Source of the DNA: Populus alba
Taxonomy: Eukaryota > Streptophyta > Magnoliopsida > Malpighiales > Salicaceae
Length of the DNA stretch: 64,000 nucleotides
Reading direction: 5' to 3'
Assembly: GCF_005239225.2 (NCBI RefSeq)
Contig: NC_133295.1
Span: 3,286,001-3,350,000, forward strand
The first letter of the stretch is position 1. Each line of letters begins with the position of its first letter. Position numbers and translations under genes: made by a program. Below the pieces are notes generated by a model. That model was not told where the DNA came from. It worked only from the letters and a program-made list of their open reading frames with translations, and searched no databases. Shown here in pieces: positions 1 through 12,369 of this stretch.

Positions 1-59
1 TAATAATAAAAAAAAGATAACAATTTTGGAAGAAAAAAGCAAAAAGCAAATAATAAAAA

Positions 60-1735
60 ATAGAAAAAAAAACATGTGGGGAAAGTTAAAGCTAAATTTT
101 TAACCAGCTTAATATTAAAATCATTTAAGAAAACACTGTAGCAATCTATAGTGTTTTTGTGAGGAAATTTACAATTATAATTCTCAACCAACTCAATATT
201 AAAAAAAATCAACAAAGATAATTTTGACAAATATAAAAAAAAACAAAAGGAAAAAAAATATGCAGGGAAATACTATAACAATCTATAGTATTTCATGAGA
301 AAATCTATAGTTGTAATTTTTAACTAGCTCAATATTAAAAACAATAAAAACGACAAAGATAATTTGTTTTAAAAAAAAACATAACAAAACAAATCATATG
401 AAAAAACAGTATAGCAATCAACAATGTTTTAAGGAAAAAAAAAGCTAAATTGTCAATCGGCTCAGTATGAAAAAAATAAATTTGACAAAAACATATTTGA
501 AAAAAAAAATCGATAAAAAAACATGTGACGAAACACTGTAGTAAGGCAAAAATCATGTGGGAAAACAATGTAGCAATCTTCAGTGTTTTAAATAACTACA
601 AAACTAAATTCTCAATTAGTTTAATATGAAAAAAATAAAATCGACAAAGATAATTCTGAAAAAAAAAAATTATTTAACAAAAAATCATGTAGAGAAACAC
701 TGTAGTAATCTAGTGTTTTTAAAAAAAAATTAAAAAACTAAATTCTCAATCAGCTCAATAGTAAAAAAAATAAAATCAACAAAAATAATTATGAAAAAAA
801 AAAGAAAATATAAAGAAGAAAGACAATTTTGGGAAAAATTTTTTTAAAAAAAAAAAAAAAAACGTGGCGAAAGCTAAAGCTAAATTCTCAACCGACTCAA
901 TATTGAAAAAATAAATTCGATAAAGATAATTTAAAAAAAAACATGTGGGGGAAACACTGCAGCCAAACAAAAACCATGTAAGGGAAACACTGCAGTAATC
1001 CATAGTGTTTTTTTTTTTTTTTGAAAAAAGCTATAAAGATAAGTTCTCAACCAGCTCAATATATAAAAAAAACCGACAAAGACTATTTTCAAACAAAAAA
1101 AGAAGAAGTCAATTTTGGATAAAAAATGAAAAAAAAAACATGTAAAAAAAGAAACAAAAGCGAGAAAAAAAACACGTAGGGAAAGCTACAGTGTTTTAAA
1201 GAAAAAAACTAAAAAACTAAATTTTTAACCAGCTCAATAGTAAAAAAATAAAATCAACAAAAATAATTCTGAAAAAAAAAAACAAAAAAAGAAAATATAT
1301 AAAAATGACAATTTTGAAAAATAAAAATAATAAAAAACATGTGGGGAAAGCTAAAACTAGATTATCAAGCCAACTCAATATTGAAAAAATAAATTCGATA
1401 AAGATAATTTTTTAAAAAAAATATATGAGAAACATTGCAGCAAAACAAAAAACTATATAAAAAAAACGTTGTAGTAATTCATATATTTTTTTTTAAGAAA
1501 AAAACTATATAGGGGAAACTATGTATGAGAATATTATAGCAATTTCCATAATGTTTTAAAGAAAAAAACTACATAGTTAAATTTTCAACTAGCTCAATAT
1601 TTTAGAAAATTAGCAAAGATAATTTTAAAAAAAAAATAAAAGAAAGAAAAGAAGAAGAAAAAATTTAATTTTGGGTAAAAAAAGAAGGAAAAAAAACATG
1701 TAAAAAAAAAAAGAAGAAAAAAAACCTACTGCAGT
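60..1735. repeat. Degenerate ~140 bp tandem repeat array with an internal inverted repeat
   Basis: About eleven diverged units are recognisable from the shared core 'accagctcaatattaaaa' followed by a 'gacaaagataatt'-like block, near 103, 185, 322, 457, 613, 750, 890, 1050, 1228, 1368 and 1588. Spacing is mostly 135-180 bp. Most units also carry an imperfect inverted repeat of the form aaacactgtag-caatct-atagtgttt (for example 131-159, 694-720 and 985-1015). Poly-A runs separate the blocks. The array reaches the left edge of the window and may continue beyond it. I see no open reading frame of interest; the small minus-strand ORFs are phenylalanine-rich translations of poly-A. Whether this is a satellite, or the internal repeat region of a transposon, cannot be settled here. 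Confidence 0.7.
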
Positions 1736-1739
1736 GAAA

Positions 1740-3540
1740 AACTTATATATTTTAGAGTATTTATTAATTGTTCATGCAAACACTGACAATTTCAAATCAT
1801 TGGGCAAAACTTGAAATATCTCCTTTTTCCAACTTGGTTAAGCTTGAATTTTTAATTAATTAAGGGTTTATTTAAAAGTGTAATTTTAGTTATTTTTTAA
1901 AATATTTTTTATTTATAAATATCAGAATAATCTAAAAATATAAATATTAATTTAAAGTTAAATTGTTTTTTCAAAAATATAATTATACAGTAATACCAAA
2001 ATTACCTTCATCTATCATGATTATATAATCTCTCATTATTATAAGAATTCTCCTCATCGTACTGTTCATTACAAACCCAATGATTGGAGCTGCAATCTAT
2101 GATTATTATTATTTTTGACAAAGCTCGTTATTATATTTTTTTTTTACTATTTATCATTTCCTTTTTTGACATCATTTTCTTTTACGCTCATGCATAGTTT
2201 TTCTTTTCGATTTTTTTTGGTTATCCAGTACTTAATTCTAATGTGGTAAATTATCTACGAAATGCTGATTATTTAATTTTTCCTCCACGGCCAAAATCCT
2301 CTACCTATATATTATCGTGTTTGATAGAAAATCCAAGAGCAATATAAATTCTTGGCAATTAATGCTGCCTTCTGAAACCATACCTTTTTCTCAATTCAGC
2401 GAATTCAACTCAGCAGCTCAGAAAAGGACATAAACTGAAAGGAGAATCCTTTCTTCACCGTCTGGTCAATTGCAGCAAAATATTAAACAGATTAGGTGAA
2501 AAAATTGACTTTGGAGTCTCAATCCACCATATTTAACTAATTTCATGGCTTGGATTTTTTGACGAGCTAGTAGGTTAGATAAGGATCGAAAACATTCTCC
2601 GATTATTTGTCTCATCTACCGTCGTTTTTAGGCATTAATTATAGAAATCCTACAATTTTGCTAGAGTTTAGTGCTTGATCTTCATGGACAAACACGAAGT
2701 CCTGGACAGGGCCATCTCATCGAAGGTTAGAAATTGACATAAAGCAAAAGTTAGCTTATTGATTGTGAGCTGTGGTTGGCCACATCACCAGACAAGTTTA
2801 ATATTCTAGCTTATCCATATGGTTATGTAGAACACCTCTCATAGAAAGAGAGAATATATTATGAGTTTAGGACATTAACCCACTTCATCATTAGCAAAAA
2901 AACAAAAGTTTGTGACGCTTTTAAATGTGGGTTTTTTTTTTCTTTCTTTTCACCAGGCAATTCTTAGGCTAGCTTCTGCAAATTTATTATCTCAATTGAA
3001 AATGAGATAATAAATTTCTTATTTCTGGCCTAAATTTTACGAGAAACCCGAATAATAATATGAAAAATAAAATATAGTCACCTCCTGTATATTAATTCAT
3101 ATTGTCTTACATCACTAAGCTCATAATAAGCTAGGTTTTTTTTTATTATTATTTTTTAATTTTTATAATTCTTATCCAGGTATCCTCACACCGTTTTAAG
3201 AGGTAAAATTATTCTCGTTCGGGGTTCGTAGTTACCCCTCCCAACAAGTGCACTTTTTAGACATCAAATTTGTATTTTCACATTTGCAGTGATATAACGA
3301 TGTGCTAGTTTACTACACTTATCTCTTTAAATTAAAATGATGAGATGATGATATTAGATTGGTTCAGCCAGTTAATTGGTCATTAGTTAGGTTATTGAAT
3401 TTTTTTTAATTATAAAATATGCACATTTTGCTATATATAAAGTGATGGATGTTTTTTGTTTTTACCTAGATTTTTTTTTTTCCTTGAAAAATGACTAATG
3501 ATAGGATGATAACTCAATATCCGTAAATTCAACTAAGCCC
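1740..3540. other. Gene-free AT-rich interval
   Basis: No convincing coding exon is seen on either strand. Around 3170-3245 there is a block (tatcctcacaccgttttaag ... ctcgttcggggttc) that resembles the reverse complement of about 46260-46330, so it is probably part of a dispersed repeat. Confidence 0.5.
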
Positions 3541-3554
3541 ATGTTTTGTATTGT

Positions 3555-3735
3555 GTTCCAAACAGATGTTAGGTAAAATTAAAATTATTTTTCGTTTAAA
3601 TTTTTATGTTTTTAAATAGTTTTTATGTGTTGATATTAAATATAATTTTTTAAAAATAAAAATATTATTTTGATGCATTTTCAAGTAAAAATAACTTTAA
3701 AAAATAACTTCTACTACACTTTCAAATACCCCAAA
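3555..3735. repeat. MITE-like dispersed element copy (diverged)
   Basis: It begins 'tgttttgtattgtgttccaaaca', contains a diverged, reverse-oriented version of the family core (atcagcacatcaaaacgat in other copies), has a 'ttttcaagtaaaaa' block and ends with 'acactttcaaatacccc'. It carries no ORF. It belongs with the copies at 19160, 28195, 44112, 55030 and 61890. Confidence 0.4.
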
Positions 3736-3739
3736 AAAA

Positions 3740-6700
3740 TTAAGCTCATACACACACACGTGGAAGAATCAATTAGAGTACTATAATAAATAAAAAAAAA
3801 TTGACTAATTATTCAAGATATAATCCTTGAAATCATCATCATATATAAGCCTTAAGCCATAATTTCAAGGGGAAGTCTCAACATCATCGCAAAGTATAAG
3901 CAATAAAAGATAAAATAGATCGAAGTGCATAATTTTTATCAGATAGAGGTGCCAAGTTCAAGCTTTACAAGTTATAACCTTTTTTTTTTTAAAGTAGGTT
4001 AACTTTTTTTAAAATCCATCCATAGTAGATTCAGGCTTTACTCTCTATTTCAAACAGTCAGCTTTGACAAAGTCCCCTACGTATGATGTCTTTGATATTA
4101 ATGGTAGAAGAGCCGAGTTATTAAGATTTTTTTTTCCAAATCTGAAGAAAAAGCCAGAATCCACCATGGATGGATTTTAAGAACTCGAAACAAGCAACTC
4201 TTTTTATGTGGTTTTTCCATATTATATATGCAATAACAGGCCCTGAAAGATTTGGTTTTTGGCCTATGCTATCCCACACCTAACCCACAATAAATCTTGC
4301 ATTTATGCGCATACATGTATCCAAATGAAAGCTGCAAAGCATTATTTTTCTCTAATGCTTCTCAACATCAGATTACACCTTAGCAACATCTTTTCTTGGG
4401 TTGAAAAAATACGATATTGCTTGCCCACTGTGATTGGAATACTTTGTATAATTTATCCTCCACAAGTCTTTTCCCAGGTTCCATGGCAGGCAGATTGCGT
4501 AAACTGGCTATATTCTATTGTGTAGTTCCACTACTTTACATGGTAAACTGGAAAATATACAGGTAATTGCTGCACTGGTAGTGGTATTAAAATAAAATAA
4601 AATAAAATCTTGCATCGCACAGTTTTCACCGGCCCGGTGCAGAAAATAAATAGCGAAATCTTAAGATTCAAGTACAATGAGAGGATCTGGAAAATAAATT
4701 TATTATTAATGTATTAATTTAGCTTATTTATCTAAGACTCGAAGAGAGATTTATCTTCATATTAACTAAAAAGAATTAAAACCCCTTTGAAAAGTAGTGT
4801 AGCTCCAGACCTATTCTCACCGTTCACTAAAATAGTTTAATGGCGTTTTTGCCTCTCTAACAAAAAACTTAATACAAGGATATTGATCCTAAACGTACAC
4901 AAGGTCAAATTAAGGAACAAATAAATAAAAAATTAAGGAATCGAAATAAAAAATAAGAAAAGAACAATAAAAAAAATATAATACTATTACAATCCGCAAT
5001 ATTTTCACAGTACTGCTTACAATGAATAAGCCATACCCTTCAGTTTTTTTTTTTAATCGTAATTGTATAATAAAAAAGAGAGTTTCTTTTTACGAGAGAA
5101 AACTATAAGAAAATGAAAACATCTTCAAGTTCGAGGCTAAAACAAAATTTTGATCAATTCTACAAATTAAAGGATTAAATAGTTTCAAGGACTTTCAACC
5201 TTTGCAATTTAACTACAGAAAATAGACAAAAGCTAACTCGGAAAACCACAAATCAATGAAGTCTCAAAGTTTAGGTCCTTCAGAGTCCACTATTTCTCTC
5301 TTCCTTCCATCGATCACCTTCAACTCTGCTCCGAGTTCCCTTTCCAGTGAGGGGAGATTTTTGTGGAATAATGTGAATAAAACGTTTCATGAAAAAGCAG
5401 ATAAGATTAATTAGAATAGTCTATGTGATTTTCATCTCCTAGAATTGACAATGACCAAACATTCATCTTTGATTCATTTAACTTGAAACCATGTTGTTGG
5501 CCATAGCATTCACCAGACTTCTGATTCGTCTTATAACTCGTGCAGATTTATCAATAGCATTTTTCAAGCATCCATATCTAGGGTTTAGTGTGCTTGACAT
5601 GACAAGTAAAATGGTGCAAGCGAGTCATCCCTGTAAAGAGAATATATTCGTAATCCCAGCACATTGTGCCCTAAAAAGAATTTATGTAAGTTGCATGGAT
5701 GACCAATAAATGGTGATTGAAATTATCCTCCAAACTTTTACGAAATTAAACTGTTTACAGTCCAAGAATCGGACTTTGAGAGTATAATTTCAAATAAGCG
5801 GACGTAAAAAGCAGTACTTAACAGCAACGAGTGAGTGTTATGCTGCCTGTAATGTGAAGCTAGATTGTGGACTCTGTAGAACACTCAAGAACAAGAACCA
5901 TATGACAAAACAAGGAATCAGAAACCCCATTGTTGGAGGATAAAGAATTTTAATGAAGTGTTGGAGGCCAAGAAAGAATAAAAATGGAAGACAGACAGAA
6001 GGGTGACGAGATCACCATCATAGCAAAATAGTCTTTCCCTTTATCATATAAAATAAAAAATGTTGCTTGATAGGAGAGGATGACTTCATATGTATCTTCT
6101 CATAGATCAACTCATTTCCTGCTGAATTTTAAAGATCTTCGGCCAACTATGTTTATGGGCGGCTTTAGAATAATTTTATTTTTAGAATTAGAATAAATTT
6201 TATTTTATTTTTATTAAAAGCAACCACTTAAAATGCATTTCACTAAAAAAAATGCATGGTTTGATGCCAATTAAAATTCTTCTCCTGTTCTAAGAACCAT
6301 TGCTATTAGAGTATTGGAATAAAAATAGCTTTAAATATTCCGGCCAGAAGATGTGGATGCAGAACATTTTTGAAGATATTACGGTTCTTGTAAGTTCATA
6401 TATACATGCCGATATTCTCCAAGAATTGATGTGGGAGGAGCTAGCCCTAGCAGAATTGAGTAAACTATTTTTGAAATCCGATGTTTTTAGCTAAATAATA
6501 AGTTTTTTTTTAGTTTAAAAACGTCGGTAATCATATCCCTGTGCTCTTTGCATTTGTGATGTAGCCGAACATGATTAAAAAAAAAAAAAAAAAAAAAAAG
6601 GAATTTGAATGAAAAGGGCTTGAGTAAAAAATCTTAGAAGCATATTTTTTATTTTCTAATCTTGTTTATTTTTACATTTTAAATTTTTTTAAAAAAAATT

Positions 6701-8160
6701 AATTTTTTTTTATTTTTTTCTTAAACCGTAGATAATCTCTCACATAAAAGAAATTAGGAGAATATTCTTTTCATTAATTATAAATTTTTTAAAAATCTAT
6801 TAAAATGCAAACTAAACAACTCCAAATCAAATAAACCCAACAAGCAATTAGAGAGATATTATACGGATTCTTAAACCAAATAAAAAAAAATTACAAAGCA
6901 TATTTTTTGTATTTCCCTAGCTAAATATAAAAAAATTAAGAAAACAAATAGTTTTCTAAAAAAAAAAAAACCTTTTGCATTAATATACTTATGTTTTAAA
7001 GAACTTATCATTAAGTTATGGCCATCTACTAGAGAAGGAAATAAATGCTTAAGAAGACTTCAGACATTTTCAATGTTTGAGAGAATTTATCCTTGAGTTC
7101 TGGTCATTTAAGATAAATGTTATCATTGTTCTTGAATGAATTGCATATTGTTGTTGATGATGATTAAAGCTAAAGAATCAGGAACCCATCGGTCTATATT
7201 TGTACTAACCATAGGTTTACCTAAAAAAATCTCAATAAATAAATAGTGAGTTATTATAGAGATTAATCCCTAAATAAAATAAAATTACTAAGTATAATAT
7301 TTGATTTTCTAAGCTAAATAGAAAAAAAATAATAATTAGAAAACAAATAATATCCCCTAAAAATCATCCTCGTCAATTGTGTGTAACTCAATCCTCCTTA
7401 GTTTGACATGGCAATTTAATTGTTTCCCTAAATTACCCTTCATGTCGAGTCATATTTTCCCATCTCACTTATTATAAACAACAACAAAAATGCATTTCAA
7501 AAGAATAATTTAGAAAATTACAAAAGAAAAAGAAAAATAACTGTCAACTATAGTCAATCAAAAGAACCAACTTAAAAAACACAGAACATACAACTAAATT
7601 ATAATTTACTCATTAGAATTTATGAAAAAATATATATTTCTTTTTCAATAAAAATCACGAGTAAAAAAATACATAAAGCAGCAGTGGCACAGATGTAAAA
7701 CTGGAAAATTTAACATTTACAGTTGATGAAGTTTCAGGTCTTAAGAAGTGAAAGCATTGTTTTCCAAAACTTAAGAAGTAATCATGCATGTTGCTTTCAT
7801 TAAGATCATAATCAACAGTAATGCCTCAAATCTCACTGTAGGAAAGTGGCACAGCTCTCTCTCAACAAATGATATATTAATACAGGCATGCACAAACCAG
7901 ATCTTTCGAACGGGATACCTGTACACAGAGATTAAAAAAAAAAAACTGCAGATCCTTTCATGATGCACTCTAACACAGCACAGGTATGCTAATGAGGTAA
8001 GAACGTATGGACAACTCCTCGACTATGGGTGGTCTTCTAACAAACTTTCTATCTTTTTTCTAATTCGATCTCTTAGCAGTATCCCTAGAAACATGATCAC
8101 CCTTGACAAGATCTCTGATGGTGACACGAACATAAAGAAGCATAAATGTCCTGATCCACT
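3740..8160. other. Intergenic sequence without a recognised gene
   Basis: Several ORFs of 60-90 codons occur (for example 4259-4525, 5491-5709 and 6300-6494). None has recognisable motifs, splice-supported extension or coding-like composition. Long A and T runs occur at 6570-6600, 6660-6720 and 6955-6972. The stretch 7680-8580 is somewhat less AT-rich and could hold the UTR of an unseen transcript, but I cannot support one. Confidence 0.5.
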
Positions 8161-8182
8161 GATGAGAACACGGTTCATGTAC

Positions 8183-8204
8183 GTGTCTGTGTCTGTGTCT
8201 GTGT
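8183..8204. repeat. (GTGTCT)n microsatellite
   Basis: Three to four tandem copies of GTGTCT lie about 540 bp upstream of the SWEET start codon. Confidence 0.85.
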
Positions 8205-8371
8205 AAGGGGTGCGCACAGGCTTTTTCTTTTTTTACACGAAAAATGAAAGTGCATATCGTCATATACATTAAAGATTTCGAAAATGTTGCCAGGCGCAAA
8301 GGGGAAAAAAAACATTTAATAAACGTATTGCAGGTTGATTGATTAGCCAAACATCACATAAGGGATTTCTA

Positions 8372-8413
8372 GCAAGTGGGAAGTGGAAGTGCCATGGCAT
8401 CTTCCACTTGCAA
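8372..8413. other. Hairpin-forming palindrome upstream of the SWEET gene
   Basis: The sequence reads gcaagtgg-gaag-tggaag, then the centre gccatggc, then cttccacttgc. The central part tggaag-t-gccatggc-at-cttcca is an almost perfect dyad. It lies about 335 bp upstream of the SWEET start, in the promoter region or in a neighbouring transcript. Its function is unknown. Confidence 0.55.
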
Positions 8414-8626
8414 CAGGCAACAGCAAAGAATTCCTTGTCTTTGTTCCTCTAATCTTATTCTCAAAACACAACCTGATTTTATGACAATTTCCCAGTAAAG
8501 ATTATAAAAAACAAAATTCAACATTAGGCAAGCTCTTTCCATCCACAAATTAAGATAAAGCAAGTCCACAGGTTTCATGAAAACGTCGACAGCACTATAT
8601 TCTCTTTATCCATGTCCCCGGCCCCT

Positions 8627-8634
8627 TATTTATA
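8627..8634 (+). promoter_or_regulatory. Candidate TATA box of the SWEET gene
   Basis: A 'tatttata' element in a GC-richer context (ccccggccccttatttatatcccc) lies about 113-120 bp upstream of the ATG. That would place a start site near 8660 and give a short 5' UTR. Confidence 0.45.
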
Positions 8635-8746
8635 TCCCCATGTTGTTAAACAGTTCACATGACATTCATAGCTAGTAATTTAGAGAGTCTACTTGCTGGG
8701 AACGTTCTTTCAACTTAGGACCATCATTGCAGAGAGAATAATTAAC

Positions 8747-10297
8747 ATGGGAGATACGCTGCGCCTAGCAGTAGGAGTCATGGGTATGAGTTTCTTCTCT
8801 GTTTTTTTTCTTTCCCTGTATCAGCTATCTAGCATTAAATATAACTATTCTACTCAAGTAAACTAATATATCAAATCTTCATGATTTTATTGCAGGGAAT
8901 GCAGCTTCCATGTTGCTTTATTCAGCACCTATGTAATGCCAAGACTCTGATACTTGTAAACAAAATATTAGTTTATCATTTTAAAACATTTGAAAATGGA
9001 ACTCAAAGTCTTAATTTTTTTATGTCTCCAGATTAACTTTCTATAGGATCATAAGGAAGAAAAGCACTGAAGAGTTCTCATGTGTTCCTTACATCATTGC
9101 ACTGCTAAACTGTCTCCTGTACACTTGGTATGGGTTGCCTGTCGTAAGCTACAGATGGGAAAACTTCCCTGTGGTCACCATCAATGGTTTAGGGATTCTT
9201 TTCGAGTTTTCCTTCATTTTCATATATTTTTGGTTCACTTCAGCCAGAGGAAAGGTAAGTTATTTGAACTTTATCTGTCAAACTATTGCAGAAATTAATG
9301 TTTTTCCTTGCATGCTTGAATTATCAATGCTAGCATGCACACCGTAGACTAACAACTCAAGTTTACACATACGTTTGTGTATTTCAAAGTACGTTTTTAT
9401 TCCTTGCTGCCTTTCAGCCAGAACACAAAGTAACACAACTTCTTGGCTATATAAATGCATGGATGTATGCATATGAATCGCTATGTGTATTTACAATTAA
9501 TAGCCATTGGTGTGCAGATAAAGGTTGCAATCACAGTGATACCTGTTATCCTAGTTTTCTGCATCACGGCAACTATCTCAGCTTTTGCTTTACATGATCA
9601 CCACCATCGCAAGATATTTGTTGGGAGTGTTGCTCTTGTGGTCTCTGTGGCAATGTATGGTTCTCCGCTAGTGGTTGTGGTGAGCCATCTTCATCTCTTT
9701 TTACCTCACCATATACAGCCAAAGTTGAAAGCTAAAGAACCATTAAAACATAAACAAATATGTGAAATAAATTTAGCATCCTAGCATGTCTAGCATAACG
9801 TAAACACATTCAATATCTAAGTTCTCTGTCTCCCTCAGGCCTTTCGGTGAAGCAACTATTTGCTCAAGCTTTCCTTCTAATAAATTATCTAAATAAATAA
9901 TTGCAGAAAAAGGTGATAATGACACACAGCGTTGAGTACATGCCATTCTACCTATCGTTTTTTTCCTTCCTTGCAAGTTCTTCTTGGATGGCCTATGGAC
10001 TACTGAGCCATGATCTCTTTCTCGCGGTTTGTACAATTATTCAATCTTTGATTGGTTATAACAAGAACTTTTGCGGTTCATGCACTCTTTGGTTTTCTTT
10101 TAACCTAATTTCTTGAATTTTGGCAGTCCCCAAATCTTCTTGGTAGCCCCTTGGGATTTCTTCAACTAATACTGTACTGCAAGTACAGAAAAACAGGGAT
10201 CATGGAAGAAACAGAAAAATGGGATCTAGAAAAGAATGAAGAGAAATCCAAACAGTTGCAGCTAGTGATTAATGACAGTACTAATGACAAGAGTTAG
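8747..10297 (+). CDS. SWEET3: SWEET3-like bidirectional sugar transporter, six exons, 249 aa
   Basis: I place the exons at 8747-8783, 8896-8932, 9032-9254, 9518-9679, 9907-10026 and 10127-10297. All introns are GT-AG and all phases agree, giving 750 nt. The product is a seven-helix MtN3/saliva protein of the plasma or vacuolar membrane that moves sugars down their gradient. The first MtN3 repeat starts at LAVGVMGNAASMLLYSAP and includes KKSTEEFSCVPYI, TWYGLP and VTINGLGI. The second includes GSVALVVSVAMYGSPLVVV, KKVIMTHSVEYMPF, SWMAYGL and ASPNLLGSPLG. The conserved Asn of TINGLG and the Asn of SPNLLG are present. The short charged C-tail starts about residue 216. Two 37-nt exons at the front are typical of SWEET genes. 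MGDTLRL at the N-terminus and the histidine-rich DHHHRK loop match my memory of clade I SWEET3; glucose transport for that clade is inference. The gene looks intact. The exact paralogue number is uncertain. Confidence 0.95.
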
Positions 10298-10569
10298 CAA
10301 AATCACGTAAGAGAAAGACATTTGTTTTGTGTACATATCCTCTGTTAAATCTCTAAAATTAATCTACCTTCCTAACAAAGTATGATCTCCAAGCGCAAGC
10401 GCGCGCAAACAAAATTTTAACATATTTTCTTGTTTGTGACAGGGTAATCTATATTTCACTGTGATCAATTTTCCTGAACTTCAGAGAGGCAGGAAGCAGC
10501 TGAAGTTTCAAGAGCTCTTGTAGTGACGGATGTTTATGATTATATAAAATTAACTAATGTTGTCAAATC

Positions 10570-10575
10570 AATAAA
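10570..10575 (+). terminator. Candidate polyadenylation signal of the SWEET gene
   Basis: A canonical AATAAA lies about 270 nt after the stop codon, in AT-rich sequence. Plant poly(A) signals are loose, so this is only a candidate. Confidence 0.35.
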
Positions 10576-10991
10576 ATATTACCATGAAATTTAAAACTTA
10601 AAATGAAGGATGGCAGCTTCTCATGTCAACCCTAAATGTATCTGATGTGCAACTATAATCAACTGTTATTTTCCCCAAATGAGTGCAAATACAGGAGCAA
10701 CATTGATCATCATCAAGGAAAATCGCGCCTGCAAATGCAACAGACTAGATTCATTCATAATTTTAGATGCTGTGGAAAATCCCACCTGAAATATTTTATC
10801 AGCTCCCTGCATCTGCAAGAATTCCTAAACATCAATGCACACCTTGAGGAGAAAGGAAACGGTAGTAAAATAATGTAGAATGCAACTTTAACAATGTATC
10901 AGGCACATTAATTAGATAGTTAACCAAAACCTTTTGTATCTTCCTTTCTTCCCAGGTCAGCCTTCACCTGAGGTGGAAACCCACATGTTAA

Positions 10992-11066
10992 TCACTCGTG
11001 ACGTCCACTGTTTCTATTCAGCATATACCAGAACAATGCCCTTCCAATGATTGCTAAAAAGGCCAT
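10992..11066 (-). CDS. Possible terminal exon of an unrecognised minus-strand gene
   Basis: On the minus strand a good acceptor (tatgtcttttag) at 11067-11078 precedes a 75-nt frame that encodes MAFLAIIGRALFWYMLNRN plus five residues and a stop. The peptide looks like a C-terminal membrane anchor. About 600 bp further upstream on the same strand another acceptor (gattcatcag) precedes a coding-like stretch (ILDNESWLALLKPVDSQN...) near 11640-11732, but its frame closes with a stop and I could not join the pieces. I do not recognise a family. This is a weak prediction. Confidence 0.22.
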   Translation of the reverse strand: MAFLAIIGRALFWYMLNRNSGRHE

Positions 11067-11239
11067 CTAAAAGACATAAATAACTACTTGTATCTTTGGG
11101 GAAACTAAAAGGAATGATTTGTGTTCATGTCCTCACTAGCAAAAGGTAAAAAGTGGCCAAACTAGGTCAACTGATTTGTTTTCATGTCCTCACTAGTGTT
11201 TGGCACCACGGTTGGAAAGTCTCTATTATTTTGATCTAA

Positions 11240-11500
11240 AACGAAAAAGGGTAAGGGTCATTAGATCACGGGCCAACCTATTGAGTTATTGGCTCTATCA
11301 TTTTGATCTAAAATGATATCTTTTAAGTTTTTTATTATTTAAATCTCTTGTTTTTATCAGGTCAGGTTTAAGTCTGATTTTACCAGATTAAATAGATTAT
11401 GAGTCAATCTAATAAGCCATCCTGATTTAATGAGGTTAATATCAAAACCTGATTAAATTAAAATCAGACTCCAAATCACAGGTCTACCTCAACCTAGGAA
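11240..11500. repeat. Diverged copy of a GGGTCAACC-type dispersed repeat
   Basis: The stretch contains repeated blocks such as 'gggccaacctattgagtt', 'caggtcaggtttaagtctg' and 'gattaaattaaaatcagac'. These resemble the better preserved copies at 25440-26520, 26895-27010, 27505-27750 and 60200-60475. It is noncoding. Confidence 0.4.
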
Positions 11501-12365
11501 AGAATTTCTTTTAAAGTCTCTTTATATAGTTCAACTATCAATTTTCAAAAATGCAAAAGTGACAATAAATCAATAACACTGTTATTATTGTTATCACTAT
11601 TATTATTATTAGTATGAGCAGAATAACCAGACCTGCTCTAATGTGCATGAAGCGTTATTCCGACACAGGATATATTCTGAGAATCCACAGGCTTGAGAAG
11701 TGCCAGCCAGCTTTCATTGTCCAATATCCTGATGAATCACAACCATGAAAACGAAGACAGAAATTCAATGCTGAAATTTGGAACAATAACATTCGTGATG
11801 AGAAGCCAACCATTGTCGGCAATTACAGGGAATGAGTTCCAGCATGATCATAGGTGAAAAAATAAACAGAACCAAAAAAAGATTCTGAAAAGTGACCACT
11901 CAAGTGGAACAATTACTGCAACAGATCAACCTCGAAAACATAAATGTGGTTAAGGAAACGAAAAACGCAGCATCTGAAGTGCATCCAAGTTGTAGTACAA
12001 CAGCTTTAATAAAGAACACTTTATAGCAGACTACATGACATAAGTAACTTGCTCTTTTCACATGAATATGAACAGTGGAATAATTTTCAATGAGCAATAT
12101 AAAGCTTAAATTTAGATCATACCACTAGAATAAGCTAGGAAAGTGATCTGTTCTGTTTCTTTTATATCACTCGCATCATTTATACCTGTTAATTAGTAGA
12201 GAGAAACATAAATTAAACAACCAGTAAAATAAGCTTAATCATGGATCTGATTCCCTAAAACAATAATCATCTGTCATTGAAAGGGAAAAACAGTTAAATG
12301 AGAAAAGAATATTAGATTTGCTGTAAGTTGTTCCGAAGTGTTATAAATTATAGTGCAATGTGGAT
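11500..12365. other. Intergenic sequence, no gene supported
   Basis: It holds a short ATT-rich microsatellite near 11580-11612 and the unplaced coding-like block at 11640-11732 noted with the 10992 entry. Nothing else is recognised. Confidence 0.4.
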
Positions 12366-12369
12366 GTGT

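Noticed and set aside
335..1003. Phe-rich minus-strand ORFs in the left array
   Set aside because: Translations of poly-A/poly-T tracts without any family feature.
3215..3245. Possible tRNA B box (ggggttcgtagttacccc)
   Set aside because: No A box or cloverleaf fits upstream, and the sequence recurs as part of a dispersed repeat.
9773..10036. 87-codon minus-strand ORF inside the SWEET gene
   Set aside because: It overlaps SWEET intron 4 and exon 5, which are supported by splice sites and motifs.
10636..10878. 80-codon + ORF after the SWEET gene
   Set aside because: It lies next to or beyond the likely SWEET 3' UTR, with no motif, splice structure or family resemblance.
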